A stretch of DNA of 64,000 nt from Capronia americana. Lineage: Eukaryota > Ascomycota > Eurotiomycetes > Chaetothyriales > Herpotrichiellaceae. The position numbers were made by a program, and so were the translations under genes. Positions 21,697 through 33,060 of the stretch are shown in pieces; position 1 is the stretch's first letter; the number at the start of each line of letters is the position of its first letter. The notes beneath the pieces were generated by a model. That model had not been told where the DNA came from. It saw nothing but the letters and a program-made list of their open reading frames with translations, and made no database searches. The stretch lies in assembly GCA_016110215.1 (NCBI GenBank), contig JADWQD010000003.1, positions 2,790,001 to 2,854,000 on the forward strand, in the 5' to 3' direction.

Positions 21697-22848
21697 ATGG
21701 CCTCGTCGACTTTCCGGGACTCGATGAATTCGTTGGGGTGGTCAAGAAGGGATCCGGATGTGCCGGCGAATACCTCGTCAACTCCCATTCTGTCAAAGAT
21801 TTCGTCGCTGAATCCATTTGGAAGACAAGGCTATGTCCAGTTACCTACGCACGAGGCTCCCGGGGCACCACTACCGGCGCCGTCTAGGAGGGAGGAGGAA
21901 GAGGGCTGGTTCGCATGTGAGTCGGCTTCGCGCATGACTTTTGTGTCTCCGACATTATACGAAGCCGATGCAGAACACGGGCGCCGAATTTACTGACGTT
22001 TGCCATTCTACAGTGAGCAGATGGGATCGGCTGATGATCTTTGGTGGATGCAATCTGGCCGCTCTAGCATGTTTCGTTATTTGCTTTGCGTTATTCCCCG
22101 GTAAGTTCCTGCTGCTCGCTTCACTCTCTCCTTGCACGGACCGAATATACCTGGGGAGAGGTGATTTCGCAACCCGTCATTCGGCACAGCGATGCTAATT
22201 CGACATGAACAATAGTTTTGAGCCTGAAACCACGCAAATTTGTTATTCTGTAAGTGTCCCGAACCCAGCTCCGGCACCACGGTATTCGCTGCACACCACT
22301 ACGCGTCCATCCATGGGCCATGTGACAACGCGCAAACCCATGATGATGTCAGCGGTTTTCTATCTTGAGTCCACGAATGCCACACCTGACAACCCACCCC
22401 TGCTGGTTGTCGGCCTGTCAATTGAGAATGCGAATTCGTGCATGTGGTCGATCTCACCCCGGGTTGCGGCTGACGCGTCTTTACAGTTGGAGCGTCGGCT
22501 CTCTAATGTTTCTCTCAAGTTGGGCCGTTCTGATGGGACCTATGCAGTATGCTATGCATCTGATTTCAGGCCCTCGACTCCCCTTCACTGCCGCTTACTT
22601 TGGTTCCATCATCATGACCATCTACTTCGCCGTCGGAGTAAGTCCCCTTGAGTCCTCGTTGCGATGCTGCAAGACACTGCTCACACTTCCGTCAGCTCCA
22701 CTCGACAATCTTGACTCTATTTTCGGCGCTTGTGCAGCTCGTGGCTTTGGTGTGGTATTTGGTCAGCTACTTCCCAATGGGAAGCACTGGATTGCGCTTT
22801 GCTGCCAGGGTAGGAGGCAGCCGGGTAAGCGCATGGATGAACGACTGA
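21697..22848 (+). CDS. sft2: Vesicle transport protein Sft2
   Basis: Five exons (21697-21916, 22014-22100, 22216-22249, 22487-22637, 22696-22848) give 214 aa. All introns have GTGAGT/GTAAGT donors and CAG or TAG acceptors. The spliced protein starts MASSTFRDSMNSLGWSRRD, then has PLPAPSRREEEEGWFALSRW and four hydrophobic segments, including IFGGCNLAALACFVICFALF and VQLVALVWYLVSYFPMGSTG. This is the Sft2/Got1-related tetraspan family, which assists fusion of endosome-derived vesicles with the Golgi. Splicing is needed to read it at all, since none of the exons is long. Its 3' end faces the ankyrin gene at 181 bp. Confidence 0.92.
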
Positions 22849-23028
22849 GGCGTATGCAAGACACAGATCTTCCGTGTGAAGCTTTCGGTGGGAATAATAA
22901 GACGCGCCATGCTGCCGGTTAGAACCGGCTATGCATCTGCCCGCCTGCCGCATACCGCTGCTTACACCCGTTGACCATGAAATGTGCGTGAGTCGTAATC
23001 TTTGCAGAAACTGGTATCTTTGCCCCAA

Positions 23029-23712
23029 TCATCCGACACGCCGCCGGACATCCCGACCGTCGACCGCAACGTCTCTGATGGCGTCGGAGATTAGCTCGCG
23101 CAGCTCTCTCTGACCCTCGTCAGTATGGAAGTTTTCCCTGGAAGCCAACTCGTCAATCCGTCGCCTAAACCCGGGGTCTGGCTCTTGGTCAAGGGTATCG
23201 GTTGCGTCAGACTCCGTGCCAATGCTGATGGAGACATTTGGTGGGAGAGTATGTGGGTGTTGAACGCCATTGGGCATAGCGCCAGCGCCAGCGCCAGTGG
23301 TTTCCGCTGTAGAGGCCTCTGCGGCATGGATACGTAGGTATTCTGCTACCTCAGGGAATTCTTGCTCCGACTCAAATTTCTCCATCACATCCATACCATC
23401 CTCGTTGCGCACCCGTAGGTCAATATGCAACTCTTCCACCAAACATCGTGCGGCACCGACCGTTTCGGCCACGAACAAGCATGTCTCCCCGTCCTCATCT
23501 TTCAAGTTGATGTCCACCCTAAACTCATTAACCAAGGACCGTAGAAGGTCGATATGATTGTATGAAGCAGCAGCGTGCAGCAGAGAGTAGCCGTGAGCGT
23601 CCTGCGCAGAGGCCAGCTCCGGTCTCGATCGAAGCAGAGGCAATAGGCGGGGGTCTGGGTCTGGAGTGGTCGCCGCAAGCAGAAATGGGTTCAGGTTGGC
23701 TTCAGCCGACAT
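23029..23712 (-). CDS. Small ankyrin-repeat protein
   Basis: A single exon of 227 aa. Two to three ankyrin repeats lie in residues about 15-115; the clearest are DAHGYSLLHAAASYNHIDLL and DEDGETCLFVAETVGAARCL. The C-terminal half has a Gly/Ala linker and a charged helical segment (RRRIDELASRENF, RELRELISDAIRD). Similar compact ankyrin proteins are widespread in ascomycetes, with no settled function. It is divergent from tRNA ligase across a 657-bp region. No signal peptide or membrane segment is visible, so it is probably cytosolic or nuclear. Confidence 0.8.
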   Translation of the reverse strand: MSAEANLNPFLLAATTPDPDPRLLPLLRSRPELASAQDAHGYSLLHAAASYNHIDLLRSLVNEFRVDINLKDEDGETCLFVAETVGAARCLVEELHIDLRVRNEDGMDVMEKFESEQEFPEVAEYLRIHAAEASTAETTGAGAGAMPNGVQHPHTLPPNVSISIGTESDATDTLDQEPDPGFRRRIDELASRENFHTDEGQRELRELISDAIRDVAVDGRDVRRRVG

Positions 23713-24369
23713 TCTGTTGTGCGAGATTGAGGCTGTGATCGATGAATCTCGTTGGGCGAATCTTGGTCACTGAGTCACGCAGTTGTAGGCCACAATCTCA
23801 GCATACAGTTCTCAAGCCATAAACTTGTACGAAAGTAGAACGCAGGGGCCATGCAGAAAATCCTTCAAATATCTATGGAGCAAGTCGCTCTGAGTCACGT
23901 TCCTTCCGAATTTGCGGAGTTCTGACTGGTGGAGGCAGTCCCTACGAGGCTGATTCGGTGGCTGTGACATCCATCAGGCTGAGCGCCGCTCAACTGCTGG
24001 CGCACACCTGCAGTTTCTACGGACGACGTAAACTTGATTCTCCCGTCTTCAATACTTCTGATTGTATCTGTAAGGCGAGATCGTGAGTCACTCGTGGCTG
24101 ACGTGACTGTGGACTGCGGTTGTTGCTTGCCCTGATAAATTTGGGAGCGCGCCTTCCTCTTGCTACAATCAGTGACTGTCGTGGGTCTAATCTTCTGCCT
24201 GTCTTTCTACTTCACATTCTCAACAAAATTCCTGTTCCCTTCGATTTGCTTCTCCGAACCCGCCATCCGAAAAACAAAACAGCGAGAGTAGATTCCTCTC
24301 CGCCTGCTTCAGCTATCTTTGCCCATCTGGAAAAGCAATTCTAGAAGTCCTCACTTCCCAGAGATCAAC
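23713..24369. promoter_or_regulatory. Divergent promoter region: ankyrin protein / tRNA ligase
   Basis: This is the 657 bp between divergent start codons. A pyrimidine-rich stretch (about 24180-24330) just upstream of the tRNA ligase ATG is typical of a fungal core promoter or leader. No gene is seen. Confidence 0.45.
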
Positions 24370-26850
24370 ATGGCGCAGGATCCTCATCAAGTTGCTCAAC
24401 TCATCCAGATCCTCGAAGCCTCAAAATCTAAGGGCAAACCCAAAGGCAAGAAGAGCTTCTCGTGTAAAAAGACCACGTTCGAAGTCGAAGGAACTCGCGG
24501 CACCACCGTCGACTCCTGGCGTTTCCAAGAATGGGACTACAAACGAGATGACCTTCCTACCTACGCTCGTGGACTCTTCACCACCCGTAGATTGGACGGT
24601 ACTCCTGAAATCTGCATCCGTGGCTACGACAAGTTTTTCAACATCGACGAGGTGCCTAGTACAAAATGGTGCAACATCGAGCAGGATACGGCTGGACCTT
24701 ATGAGCTAAGTGTCAAGGAGAATGGATGCATTATCTTCTTCTCCGGGCTTGAAGACGGCACTTTGCTGGTTTGCAGCAAGCACTCCACCGGAGCAAGGTC
24801 CGATGTCAGTGAGAGTCACGCCAAAGCGGGCGAGAAATGGATCGAGAGGCATCTAGCAGGTGTTGGGAGGACAACACGCGACCTGGCGAAGCGGCTGAGA
24901 GAGATGAACGCCACAGCCGTTGGCGAACTATGTGACGACCGATTTGAAGAACACGTCCTTGAGTACCCACCAGAAGCAGCAGGTCTCTATCTCCACGGCA
25001 TCAACTTCAACCTTCCTGAATTTGCCACTCTGTCCAGCCCTGAGGTGCACGAGTTTGCCGACACGTGGGGTTTCAAGAAAGCACAATATGTCGTGATTCA
25101 AACGCTCGACGAGGTCAAAGAATTCCTCAACAAGTGTGCGGAGACAGGTTCTTGGGAAGGACGAGACACTGAAGGATTTGTGGTTCGATGCAAGAAGAGA
25201 AGTAAGGATCGGGATAGAGCCCCAGACTGGTTCTTCAAATTCAAGTTCGAGGAGCCATATCTCATGTATCGGCAATGGCGTGAGTGCACCAAAGCGGTCA
25301 TTGCCGGCAAGCATCCCAAGTACAAGAAGCACCACAAGATCACCGAGGCGTATCTGCTGTACGCGCGCCGTCAACTCGCCAAAGACCCGTCCTTGGCGAA
25401 AGCATATCAGCAGAATCATGGCATTATTAAGATGCGAGATGGCTTCCTCGCGGAGATTGGCAAGAAGGGATCGGACATCATCCGGCAAGAAGAGGCTGAA
25501 GGTTCTGGAGCTGGACATGGCGCCGAAGTTGGAAATGTTGTTCTCGTCCCCATTGCAACGATCGGATGTGGTAAGACGACTGTTGCAGCTGCGCTGGTAA
25601 AGCTTTTCGGTTTCGGGCATGTTCAGAATGACAACATCCAAGGCCAGAGAGGTCGTCCAGCGCGATTCGCCGTCGGTATAACCAACCTCATGGCCACTCA
25701 CAAAGTGGTAATTGCTGACCGCAACAATCATCAACGTCGGGAACGCGCGCAGATCATAGATGACATCAGCAAAGTCGTCCCAGATGCGAGATTCGTGGCA
25801 TTGCATTATGTCCATGAGCCAAAAGCTCAAATGCTCGACGAGATTCGCAAGGTCACCCGTCAGCGTGTTCTGGAGCGTGGAGATAATCATCAGACCATCC
25901 GAGCCGAGAGCAAGGGTCCGCAGGAGATTATCGGGATCATGGAAGGTTTCCTGGATCGCTTTCAGGGATGTGACACCAGTGTCGAACCTGATTCTGATTT
26001 CGAGGAAGTGATTGATCTCGATGTCTCTGCGTCATCTTTGGAAAACCTGGAGACCGTGGTCACGCATCTGTACAACGCATACCCTGGACTTCTGCCCGAA
26101 GAGATGCCAACTGACGAGGACATGCAAGCTGCGATAGATTTTGCTATGAGCCACGAGGTCGCGACCAAACACGATCTGTCCTTCGGCAAGCCGACATTCG
26201 GCGAGAAGTCTCACAAACAACAGAAGCCGGCACAGAAGCCGGCACAAAATCAGCCCCAAAAGCCCCTGACGATCGACCAGGTGATGGGTAAATTGGAATA
26301 CTTCAGTATCTCAATTCCTGCGCCAAGCATCAACTCGATCCTGGCCTCGATGTTCGACCATGCTCCTGCTGAGGAAGCGCGTATGTACCGAGTGTTGAAG
26401 CAGTCTCGACGGATCCAGAGTGAATTTCATGTGACATTGATCCATCGCGCTTCGGCAACACAAAATCCGAAGTTGTGGGAGACCTACACAGAGGAGTTTC
26501 AGAACGCGATCATCGGTAAGGACCTCAATAACAGAAGTGAACTGGCTGCAACTCTCGGGCAAGCACGGGTCAAACTGGAGAGAGTGGTGTGGGATGATCG
26601 TGTCATGGCCTTCGTTGTGCGAATATACCCTTCTGGAAACGGAGTGTCGTGGGTGAGCGCCAATCCGATCACACACATTACGGTGGGAACAGCAGGAGCG
26701 GACATCAAGCCGGTGGAGAGCAACAGTTTGCTTGCTCGTTGGGAAGCTGGAGAAACAAACGCGCGTCCTATTCATGACAAGGAAGTTCCGGGAGGAGTCG
26801 TTCTCGACGGCATTGTCAGACCAGAGTTCCAGCGAGGTTTTCTGAAGTAG
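24370..26850 (+). CDS. trl1: Fungal tRNA ligase (Trl1-type: ligase, kinase, cyclic phosphodiesterase)
   Basis: A single exon of 826 aa. The adenylyltransferase/ligase domain has the K-x-x-G nucleophile motif K116-E-N-G119. The polynucleotide kinase module has the P-loop G399-C-G-K-T-T404. The C-terminal 2H-type cyclic phosphodiesterase has H687-V-T and H769-I-T. All three are required to heal and seal exon ends after tRNA intron removal. In fungi the same enzyme ligates the HAC1/hacA mRNA in the unfolded-protein response. The ATG at 24370 (AACATGG) begins MAQDPHQVAQLIQILEASK. A short Gln/Pro/Lys linker (about 617-640) separates kinase and CPD domains. All catalytic motifs appear intact. Confidence 0.95.
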   Translation: MAQDPHQVAQLIQILEASKSKGKPKGKKSFSCKKTTFEVEGTRGTTVDSWRFQEWDYKRDDLPTYARGLFTTRRLDGTPEICIRGYDKFFNIDEVPSTKWCNIEQDTAGPYELSVKENGCIIFFSGLEDGTLLVCSKHSTGARSDVSESHAKAGEKWIERHLAGVGRTTRDLAKRLREMNATAVGELCDDRFEEHVLEYPPEAAGLYLHGINFNLPEFATLSSPEVHEFADTWGFKKAQYVVIQTLDEVKEFLNKCAETGSWEGRDTEGFVVRCKKRSKDRDRAPDWFFKFKFEEPYLMYRQWRECTKAVIAGKHPKYKKHHKITEAYLLYARRQLAKDPSLAKAYQQNHGIIKMRDGFLAEIGKKGSDIIRQEEAEGSGAGHGAEVGNVVLVPIATIGCGKTTVAAALVKLFGFGHVQNDNIQGQRGRPARFAVGITNLMATHKVVIADRNNHQRRERAQIIDDISKVVPDARFVALHYVHEPKAQMLDEIRKVTRQRVLERGDNHQTIRAESKGPQEIIGIMEGFLDRFQGCDTSVEPDSDFEEVIDLDVSASSLENLETVVTHLYNAYPGLLPEEMPTDEDMQAAIDFAMSHEVATKHDLSFGKPTFGEKSHKQQKPAQKPAQNQPQKPLTIDQVMGKLEYFSISIPAPSINSILASMFDHAPAEEARMYRVLKQSRRIQSEFHVTLIHRASATQNPKLWETYTEEFQNAIIGKDLNNRSELAATLGQARVKLERVVWDDRVMAFVVRIYPSGNGVSWVSANPITHITVGTAGADIKPVESNSLLARWEAGETNARPIHDKEVPGGVVLDGIVRPEFQRGFLK

Positions 26851-28103
26851 CGGGAGTAGTCTGGCGGACATTCAGTTGAAGGTGGACCTCGTCCCACATG
26901 TGAGGTATGCATTATGACAGGAAGGAGCAAGAAAGAGTCGACGTCAACACTTGGGACACATAGCATAGTCGAACAGGGAGCAATGCTGTATCTTGTAGCA
27001 TACACGCCTCTACCCTTGCATCTTCGGCTTTGCAGCGATTCTTCCTCAGCCATACTGTAGTGTGACGCTGTGTGCGAGCAGCAATGGCCAGTATTTGTGA
27101 TTGGCCAGAAGTTGCAATGACGGTTGCCCTGGCAGCAACACGGTTGAGAGGCCCAAACAACGGCAGGCGCGACTTGACGTGCAGCAAGTGCAGCCACCAA
27201 GGTGCAAGCTCCATTTGTTCCCCCATCAACAGAGAAAAAGACTTTCTTCCACCCTGCACCACCTTGATCACCTCCATCCTGTATCGGCCTGACCGTCTGC
27301 TTGCGTGCTTTTCTCTGGGTTGAGTATCCATTGACTCTGCAGCACTAGATTGCTCTCATTCTCAGGTTCTGCATCAAGTTCCAATCACTTTGCTCTTAGT
27401 TTGCTCTTAGAGGTACGTAGCTTGGACCTCCACCCCGCACCAACCACCGCACCGCGATCCCACCGCGCACCACTTGGGCTGGCCTGGCGCGCGACTCGCC
27501 TGCAGTGGAAAACTTCGGGCCAGCAGCGTTGCCAAGAAAAACAACAGAGCTCCACGGGTCTCTGCGAACCTCAGCACCACCTCTTGCTTGTCCTACCACG
27601 CTTCGAACAGCCCTCGACTCTACGCCTCCGCCTTCCATCTCCTATGCCGTCTTTCGAGAACGTCTCTGCCTCCCGAGCCTTTTGCCGTCTGTCAATCAGT
27701 CGTAGCTGACATCTTTCTCACCGTCAGCTCCACGCATCGCAGCCACCCGCGTGCCATTGGGATACACTGCCATCACCAAAACAACGCGCCCTAACAAGTC
27801 GGTGCACACCCACAAATCACACTTCGATCGAGTTCAGATCGAACACACAATACCTTGTGAATAATCCCATCATCCTTAATCGTTGGCACGGCCTCTCAGT
27901 CTCGACACTACTAAACGCCCAGACACGCCTGGAGAAGCTCGTGCGTCATTCCCCAATCATACTGAATTCCTCTCGCATATCATGCTGACCCAGTCGAAAA
28001 TTCCAGCTTCGTGTCCTGCTCTTCGATAGAGTCGGCTTCTTGATCTTCTTCTCGACATCTGCGTGCACTTGTTCCCTCGTCATCACGGTGTCGGAAAGAC
28101 AAG
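26851..28103. promoter_or_regulatory. Upstream region of the cyclin B gene
   Basis: About 1.25 kb between tRNA ligase and cyclin B, with no supported gene. It contains a perfect tandem duplication of TTTGCTCTTAG at 27389-27410 and long pyrimidine-rich tracts (27600-28070) suggesting a long 5' leader. Confidence 0.45.
27389..27410 (+). repeat. Perfect tandem 11-mer (2 copies) upstream of cyclin B
   Basis: TTTGCTCTTAG occurs twice head to tail with no mismatch, about 0.7 kb upstream of the cyclin B start codon. Function is unknown. Confidence 0.8.
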
Positions 28104-29720
28104 ATGCCTGTCGTATGTCCTTCCTAGGCCGTTCAACGCTGTACTCGTGACGCGTGTTTTTGGCACCAGCTAACGCTTCAACAGCCGCGTACACGGCAAC
28201 GAGTACTCAACAATGAGAACGACGAGAACTCAGTTGCTCCATCGACACGCCTGACACGCGCCAAAGCCGCCGGCCTCTCGAACGCGGATGACACTACCTC
28301 CCTGGCGAAGAAGTCTTTACAGACCAAGAAGTCCACTGTCGGCACGATGAACGGGACTACGAGACGTCGCGCGTTGGGGGACGTGACCAATGCTGCAAAG
28401 GGCGCCGAGGTGGTACAGGAGGGGAAGAAAGCAATAGCAACCAAGGCTGGGCTGCAGTCCAAAGTCGCTCAATCTGCTGCCGGCGGCGTCCAGAAGCTCT
28501 CGAGAACCAACTCGTCAAGGGCTGCTCTGGGCGTCAAAGACAACAATGTCAAGCCCAAGGCTTCCTCGGCAGAAGTCAAGAAACCTGGCAGCGGTTCCGG
28601 TGTGCTCGGAAATAGCAAGAGACGGACACACACCTCGACCTCTACAATCCCCTCTTCGAAGGATGCAACTCCAGATGTCGAAGAACGTCCACGGAAGAAG
28701 TCTATCACGCAGGAAGTGGTCGAAGAAGCCCACGCGCAGGCACTTGTTGAAGTTGAGGTGGTGGACGATGTCCATGATATCGTTGCTGACCTGGACGCCG
28801 AGGATCTGGAAGACCCTTCAATGTGCGCCGAGTACGTCCGCGAGATCTTCGAGTATTACTACGCTCTGGAGGATGCCACCCAGCCGAACCCCAACTACAT
28901 GAATCACCAAGACGACCTCGAGTGGAAGATGAGAGGCATCCTTGTCGACTGGTTAATCGAAGTCCACACCCGATTTAGGCTTCTGCCCGAGACCTTGTTC
29001 CTGGCCGTCAACATCGTAGACCGCTTCCTTTCACAGAAAGTTGTCCCCCTCGACAAGCTTCAGCTCGTCGGCATCACTGCGATGTTCATCGCCTCCAAGT
29101 ATGAAGAAGTCCTGTCACCACACGTAGGCAACTTCGTTCACGTCGCCGACGACGGGTTCACCATTGAAGAGGTCCTCAGCGCTGAGCGGTACACCTTGTC
29201 AACTCTCAAATACGACCTGAGTTATCCCAACCCGATGAACTTCCTGAGAAGAATATCAAAGGCGGACAACTACGACATCCAAACTCGTACTCTTGGAAAA
29301 TACTTGATGGAAATCAGTCTTGTGGACCACCGCTTCCTGGAATACAAGCAGAGCCACATAGCTGCCGCTGCTATGTACCTCGCCCGTATGATCTTCGAGC
29401 GTGGTGGATGGGTATGTTATGAGACCCCTGCTTTTGACTTTGGCTAATCATCGACAGGATGCCACACTGGCCAAGTTCGCTGCCTATACGGAGGATGAGA
29501 TCCTGCCAGTCTTCAATCTCTTGGTCAGCTACCTTGAAGCACCAGTTGCCCACGAAGCTTTGTTCAAGAAGTACGCCTCGAAAAAATTCCTGAAAGGTAA
29601 ATCATACCACATCACACATGGTCAGCCTAGGGCTAACGGAGCATAGCATCGATCCTGGCCCGGAAGTGGGCTAAGGACTATGGCGCGAGCCGGAGAAATG
29701 CTGGCGAAGTTGCACAATAG
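28104..29720 (+). CDS. nimE: G2/mitotic-specific cyclin B (NIME/Cdc13-type)
   Basis: Four coding exons (28104-28112, 28185-29411, 29458-29596, 29647-29720) give 482 aa. Exon 1 encodes only M-P-V; the intron (GTATGT ... GCTAACGCTTCAACAG) joins it to PRTRQRVLNNEN, the usual cyclin B opening. A perfect destruction box RRALGDVTN is at residues 64-72. The N-terminal cyclin box starts near 220 and includes MRGILVDWLIEVH and YEEVLSPHVGNFV. The C-terminal box runs to about 470. Late introns are short (46 and 50 bp). The protein is the regulatory partner of Cdk1 for G2/M entry, destroyed by the anaphase-promoting complex. Last residues are RRNAGEVAQ. The gene stands alone downstream of tRNA ligase. 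Confidence 0.93.
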
Positions 29721-31007
29721 CTTTTCGACTTGCCATGGTCGACGGCGCTCTCTTGAATATAAGTCGGCCCCCCTTCAGCCTGAACTTCAGGAGAGACGGC
29801 CTTTCTTGAGTCTCGACCAACTATCTGGACAAGCTCATGCTTCATGTCTCCATCACTGCGACGACTGAAAATGATATTCACACATAGATTAGCATCAGCA
29901 TTGTTACCATCACATCGATACACACGCCGCCAAACTTGCGAACAACGACCTCAACCACAGGGGATCTCGATCGCGGTTTCCAACACTGTACAACTCGATC
30001 TTCCTTCTCGGCTCGGGAGTTGTGGAACATCTTCAGGGGTGCATCTCTTCAGCTGGTTCAACAAACATGGAAAGGGCGTTGGAAAAGCAAACTCGCTTAT
30101 GGATGTTATCTGGGCTCACTTGACATTGCAGAAGGCGAAACACGGCGGTTTATGCGTCCGGGGGAGAATGGAAGCTGGAACTTGAATTTTTCTGTCCTTG
30201 AGTGCACTGCGTTGACTTGTCTGTCTTTCTGGGAAGCGACTCGCTGCCAACAATGAGGCGCATATGAACATGGTGAGAATGGGATGTGCTCTTTGGATTA
30301 TCGAGCGGTCAACGGCGTTCATGCCTGCAGATATTTCCCATGGTCTATGGTCAATGGTCTACGGCTCAGCCTCCGCATAGTCGATAAGCATGCGTCGTCC
30401 ACTTCGACTGCAATTGTATCTGCCCTAAACCTCTTCACTGTGCTCCCTTCCAGACCCTCACTTGGTTGGCACAATGGTCAACATCGACTTGTGACCGTGT
30501 CTTAGTCGACCAGCCTTGGTCACACCATGTCTTGAATCGACTTCAGCTTTCCATCTTTGGCCTGGAATTGGCGCCCACTTTCAGCTCGAATCCTCAGCTT
30601 GCAATCTCGACGCAGACGCGCCCCATGCTATACTGGCTACGCACCCCTGTAGAAGATGAAGAGCAAATAGTAGACTGTTCGACGGAAACCAAACCCTCGC
30701 TTTTGCCGCCATTGAAAGCAGATCTTGAATATATATATATCTCGATCCATTGTGAGTATGCAGCAACCAGGAACCAGAAAGAGCCCCAAGAACCCAAGAA
30801 CCCAGGTATGTCTAGCCAGTCTCCTGTGCGTTGGAGCTCTATCCCATTGGCATCATGATACGCAGTATTTTGTCGTCATTCCCACTCTCGTTCTTCGACC
30901 TCTTTTTTCGGGCTTATGCTCGCAACTCAGATCCAAAGCAATATTAATGTATGAGACTCCGGGTGTACGCGGAAGGGGGGTTGCGTCGACAACACCTCTG
31001 CGCATCT
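29721..31007. other. Intergenic region downstream of cyclin B
   Basis: No supported gene over 1.29 kb. An (AT)n run lies at about 30729-30740. A plus-strand frame at 30725-31537 is mostly the antisense of the minus-strand protein at 31008-31706 and looks non-coding. Confidence 0.4.
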
Positions 31008-31706
31008 CTAATTATCCTCTTCGCTGCCACAGCGCGACTTTGGTAGCGGGCCTGGCGGTAAAGATGATGACGAGCCTCGAGCTTCAAACTTCAACCTCCA
31101 ACTACACGCACCCTCCACCGCATCCGCGTCTGCGTCTGCGTCTGCATCCACTGCCTGCTGCAGCTCACTTTGGAGCTGCTTCATCGCCTGGACGGCGAGG
31201 CTTTCGTCCCGTAACGCGTCATGGATGTGTTTCCACACTTCGAGTCCGTGGACCGGACTTTGAAGGGTGGCATGGTGATGGTCATGACGATGGTCTCGGT
31301 CCTGTTCGGACTGCCGCCTATCAGGATCAGCTTGATCTTGCGTCTGGGGTGGCGTGGAACTGGCACTGGAAGTGGAAGGAGAGGTCGTCGCTGAAGGCGA
31401 GGCCGAAGCAGGCGCCAAATGATCGAGATGATGAGAGTCGGCGGACTGTACGAAACACGGGGTCACCGTCTCGATCACAGTCTCTTCGCGGAAGGCCGGG
31501 AACGGTTCGCAATCTTCAATCGACACTTCCGGGATAGGTATCTGGGAGCCTTTGGGGAGTTGCCGCCGTGGCGAAGGAGCACATTCCTCTTTCTCTTCCT
31601 GGAAATGGACCTCGATTCGGTCCCTTAGCTGGCGCGGGATTTGGACGTTGATCTTGAGAGGTGGGAATCGGGACCATGTGCTCGTGGTAGCTTGCGGCTC
31701 CTCCAT
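31008..31706 (-). CDS. Unrecognised 232-aa protein
   Basis: A single open frame from an ATG (ACTATGG context) to a stop. I do not recognise the family. The first ~100 residues look globular or semi-structured (PPLKINVQIPRQLRDRIEVHF, IPIPEVSIEDCEPFP). The middle is Ser/Thr/Pro-rich with a His/Asp cluster (RDHRHDHHH). A helical segment follows (VWKHIHDALRDESLAVQAMKQ), then a DADADADA run coded by a hexanucleotide repeat (31122-31149). There is no membrane segment or signal peptide. The opposite strand reads like antisense, which favours this strand. An extra 3' exon cannot be excluded. Confidence 0.5.
   Translation of the reverse strand: MEEPQATTSTWSRFPPLKINVQIPRQLRDRIEVHFQEEKEECAPSPRRQLPKGSQIPIPEVSIEDCEPFPAFREETVIETVTPCFVQSADSHHLDHLAPASASPSATTSPSTSSASSTPPQTQDQADPDRRQSEQDRDHRHDHHHATLQSPVHGLEVWKHIHDALRDESLAVQAMKQLQSELQQAVDADADADADAVEGACSWRLKFEARGSSSSLPPGPLPKSRCGSEEDN
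31122..31149 (+). repeat. Hexanucleotide microsatellite (TGCGTC)n
   Basis: About four imperfect units of TGCGTC / TCCGCG type. In the minus-strand protein at 31008-31706 it encodes an alternating Asp-Ala run. Length variation between isolates is likely. Confidence 0.75.
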
Positions 31707-33060
31707 AGTCGGTTGGGTTGGTGTGCGCGCGTTCTGGTTCTGATCTGGATAAAAACTGGGGGGATAGAAATAGAGACACAGTACGAGGTATAGTGGACTG
31801 ACTCCTCACGAGGGATACCAATTTTCGAGATCGTGGTGTAGCGCGTAGTTAATTAGGCCACGGACTTGGGGACAGTAGAGGTCTGAAAATGGACATAAGG
31901 CGAGATATACAGCGCGAGGGAGGCAGGGAGACGGGCGTTTAGGTCACATGGGACGGAAGAGGACAGTTGGTCGTTGGTACCGACGAACGGAGACGCTGGT
32001 GGTTGAGGAAGGCCGTTTGTTGATTTCCTCGATTCCAATGGTCATTGCCAACGGAATAAATCTCCAGCCCGAAGCTGGATGGGTGATTAGACGCGTGCAA
32101 ACAGGCAGTGTCGGAAGCATTGGAGCGTGCCCGGTGGTGCTCCCAGTGTTCGTCACCTATCTGAGCTGATGTCCAAAGCAGGCAGTGGCAGGACGGCCGA
32201 GCAGAGTGCGTGATGGCATCTTCGGATCTGATGCCTTGAGGTTCGACAGTGAGTGCCTCAACACCCTCTGCGGGTGGTATTGACACTTGCCGAGACGGTT
32301 GGGCTCGCAAATGTCACCGGAACATCAGACGTACCTCATCAAGCGCATGTAGTCTTCTAGTTCGGTCCGATCCACGCCCGGACAATGATACGCCATTAAA
32401 TGTTGATGCTGAGATTCCTGCTGCTGGTTGTTGTAATACCTTGATCTCCCCGCTGTTGTTGGGCAGTTCTTCGAATCGCTGTCTAGGAAGATCCGGTTCC
32501 TGGGGTAAGCGCTGTGTGGGCTATCGGCGGCGTTCGACTGTAAGATACTTCACCTGCTATATGCCGGGAACATGCATGCTTCGGCTTTTGGAAGACAGTA
32601 TTTCGCGTGCAACAAAACATTTAAGGAAGCGTTTAGCGTCCGGGTTGGAGACCAGAATGGAGGTCGAAATGACACAAAGAGGCCCGGGAATTCAGCGCCG
32701 TGGGTGCCGTGGACATCAACGACGAACACTCTAGTCTTGAAGTAGGTGAAAAGTAGGCAGGCAGACATGATCTCTGGCATGACGCAACTCGATATGGCCT
32801 AGAGGGCCGCTTGCGAACGTTCATCATTGCTCGACAGAAACCGTGAGGGATCACCAGCAAAGTGGCGGCCCGCATCGTGGAAGAATTCTTACGAAATCGC
32901 TGACACGACTTCATACGGATTTTGACGTCCTTGAGCCTGTTGATAGCTGGACCTGGATGTAGATTTGTACGAGCGCGGCTGAGTGGATCTTTTCGGCTTT
33001 CACATTGAGAACCGGGTCCTTTCCGAAGCGTCGGAAGCTGGGACAGACATACGTGGTTCC
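31707..33060. other. Intergenic region without a supported gene
   Basis: About 1.35 kb between two minus-strand genes. Short overlapping frames occur on both strands (for example 31939-32310 minus and 32249-32734 plus), with no family features or clear splice-linked continuation. Confidence 0.4.

Noticed and set aside
24928..25890. 320-codon minus-strand frame
   Set aside because: It is antisense to intact tRNA ligase and shows no family motif.
30725..31537. 270-codon plus-strand frame
   Set aside because: It overlaps the minus-strand 232-aa protein and is Arg/His/Leu-rich in the manner of an antisense frame.
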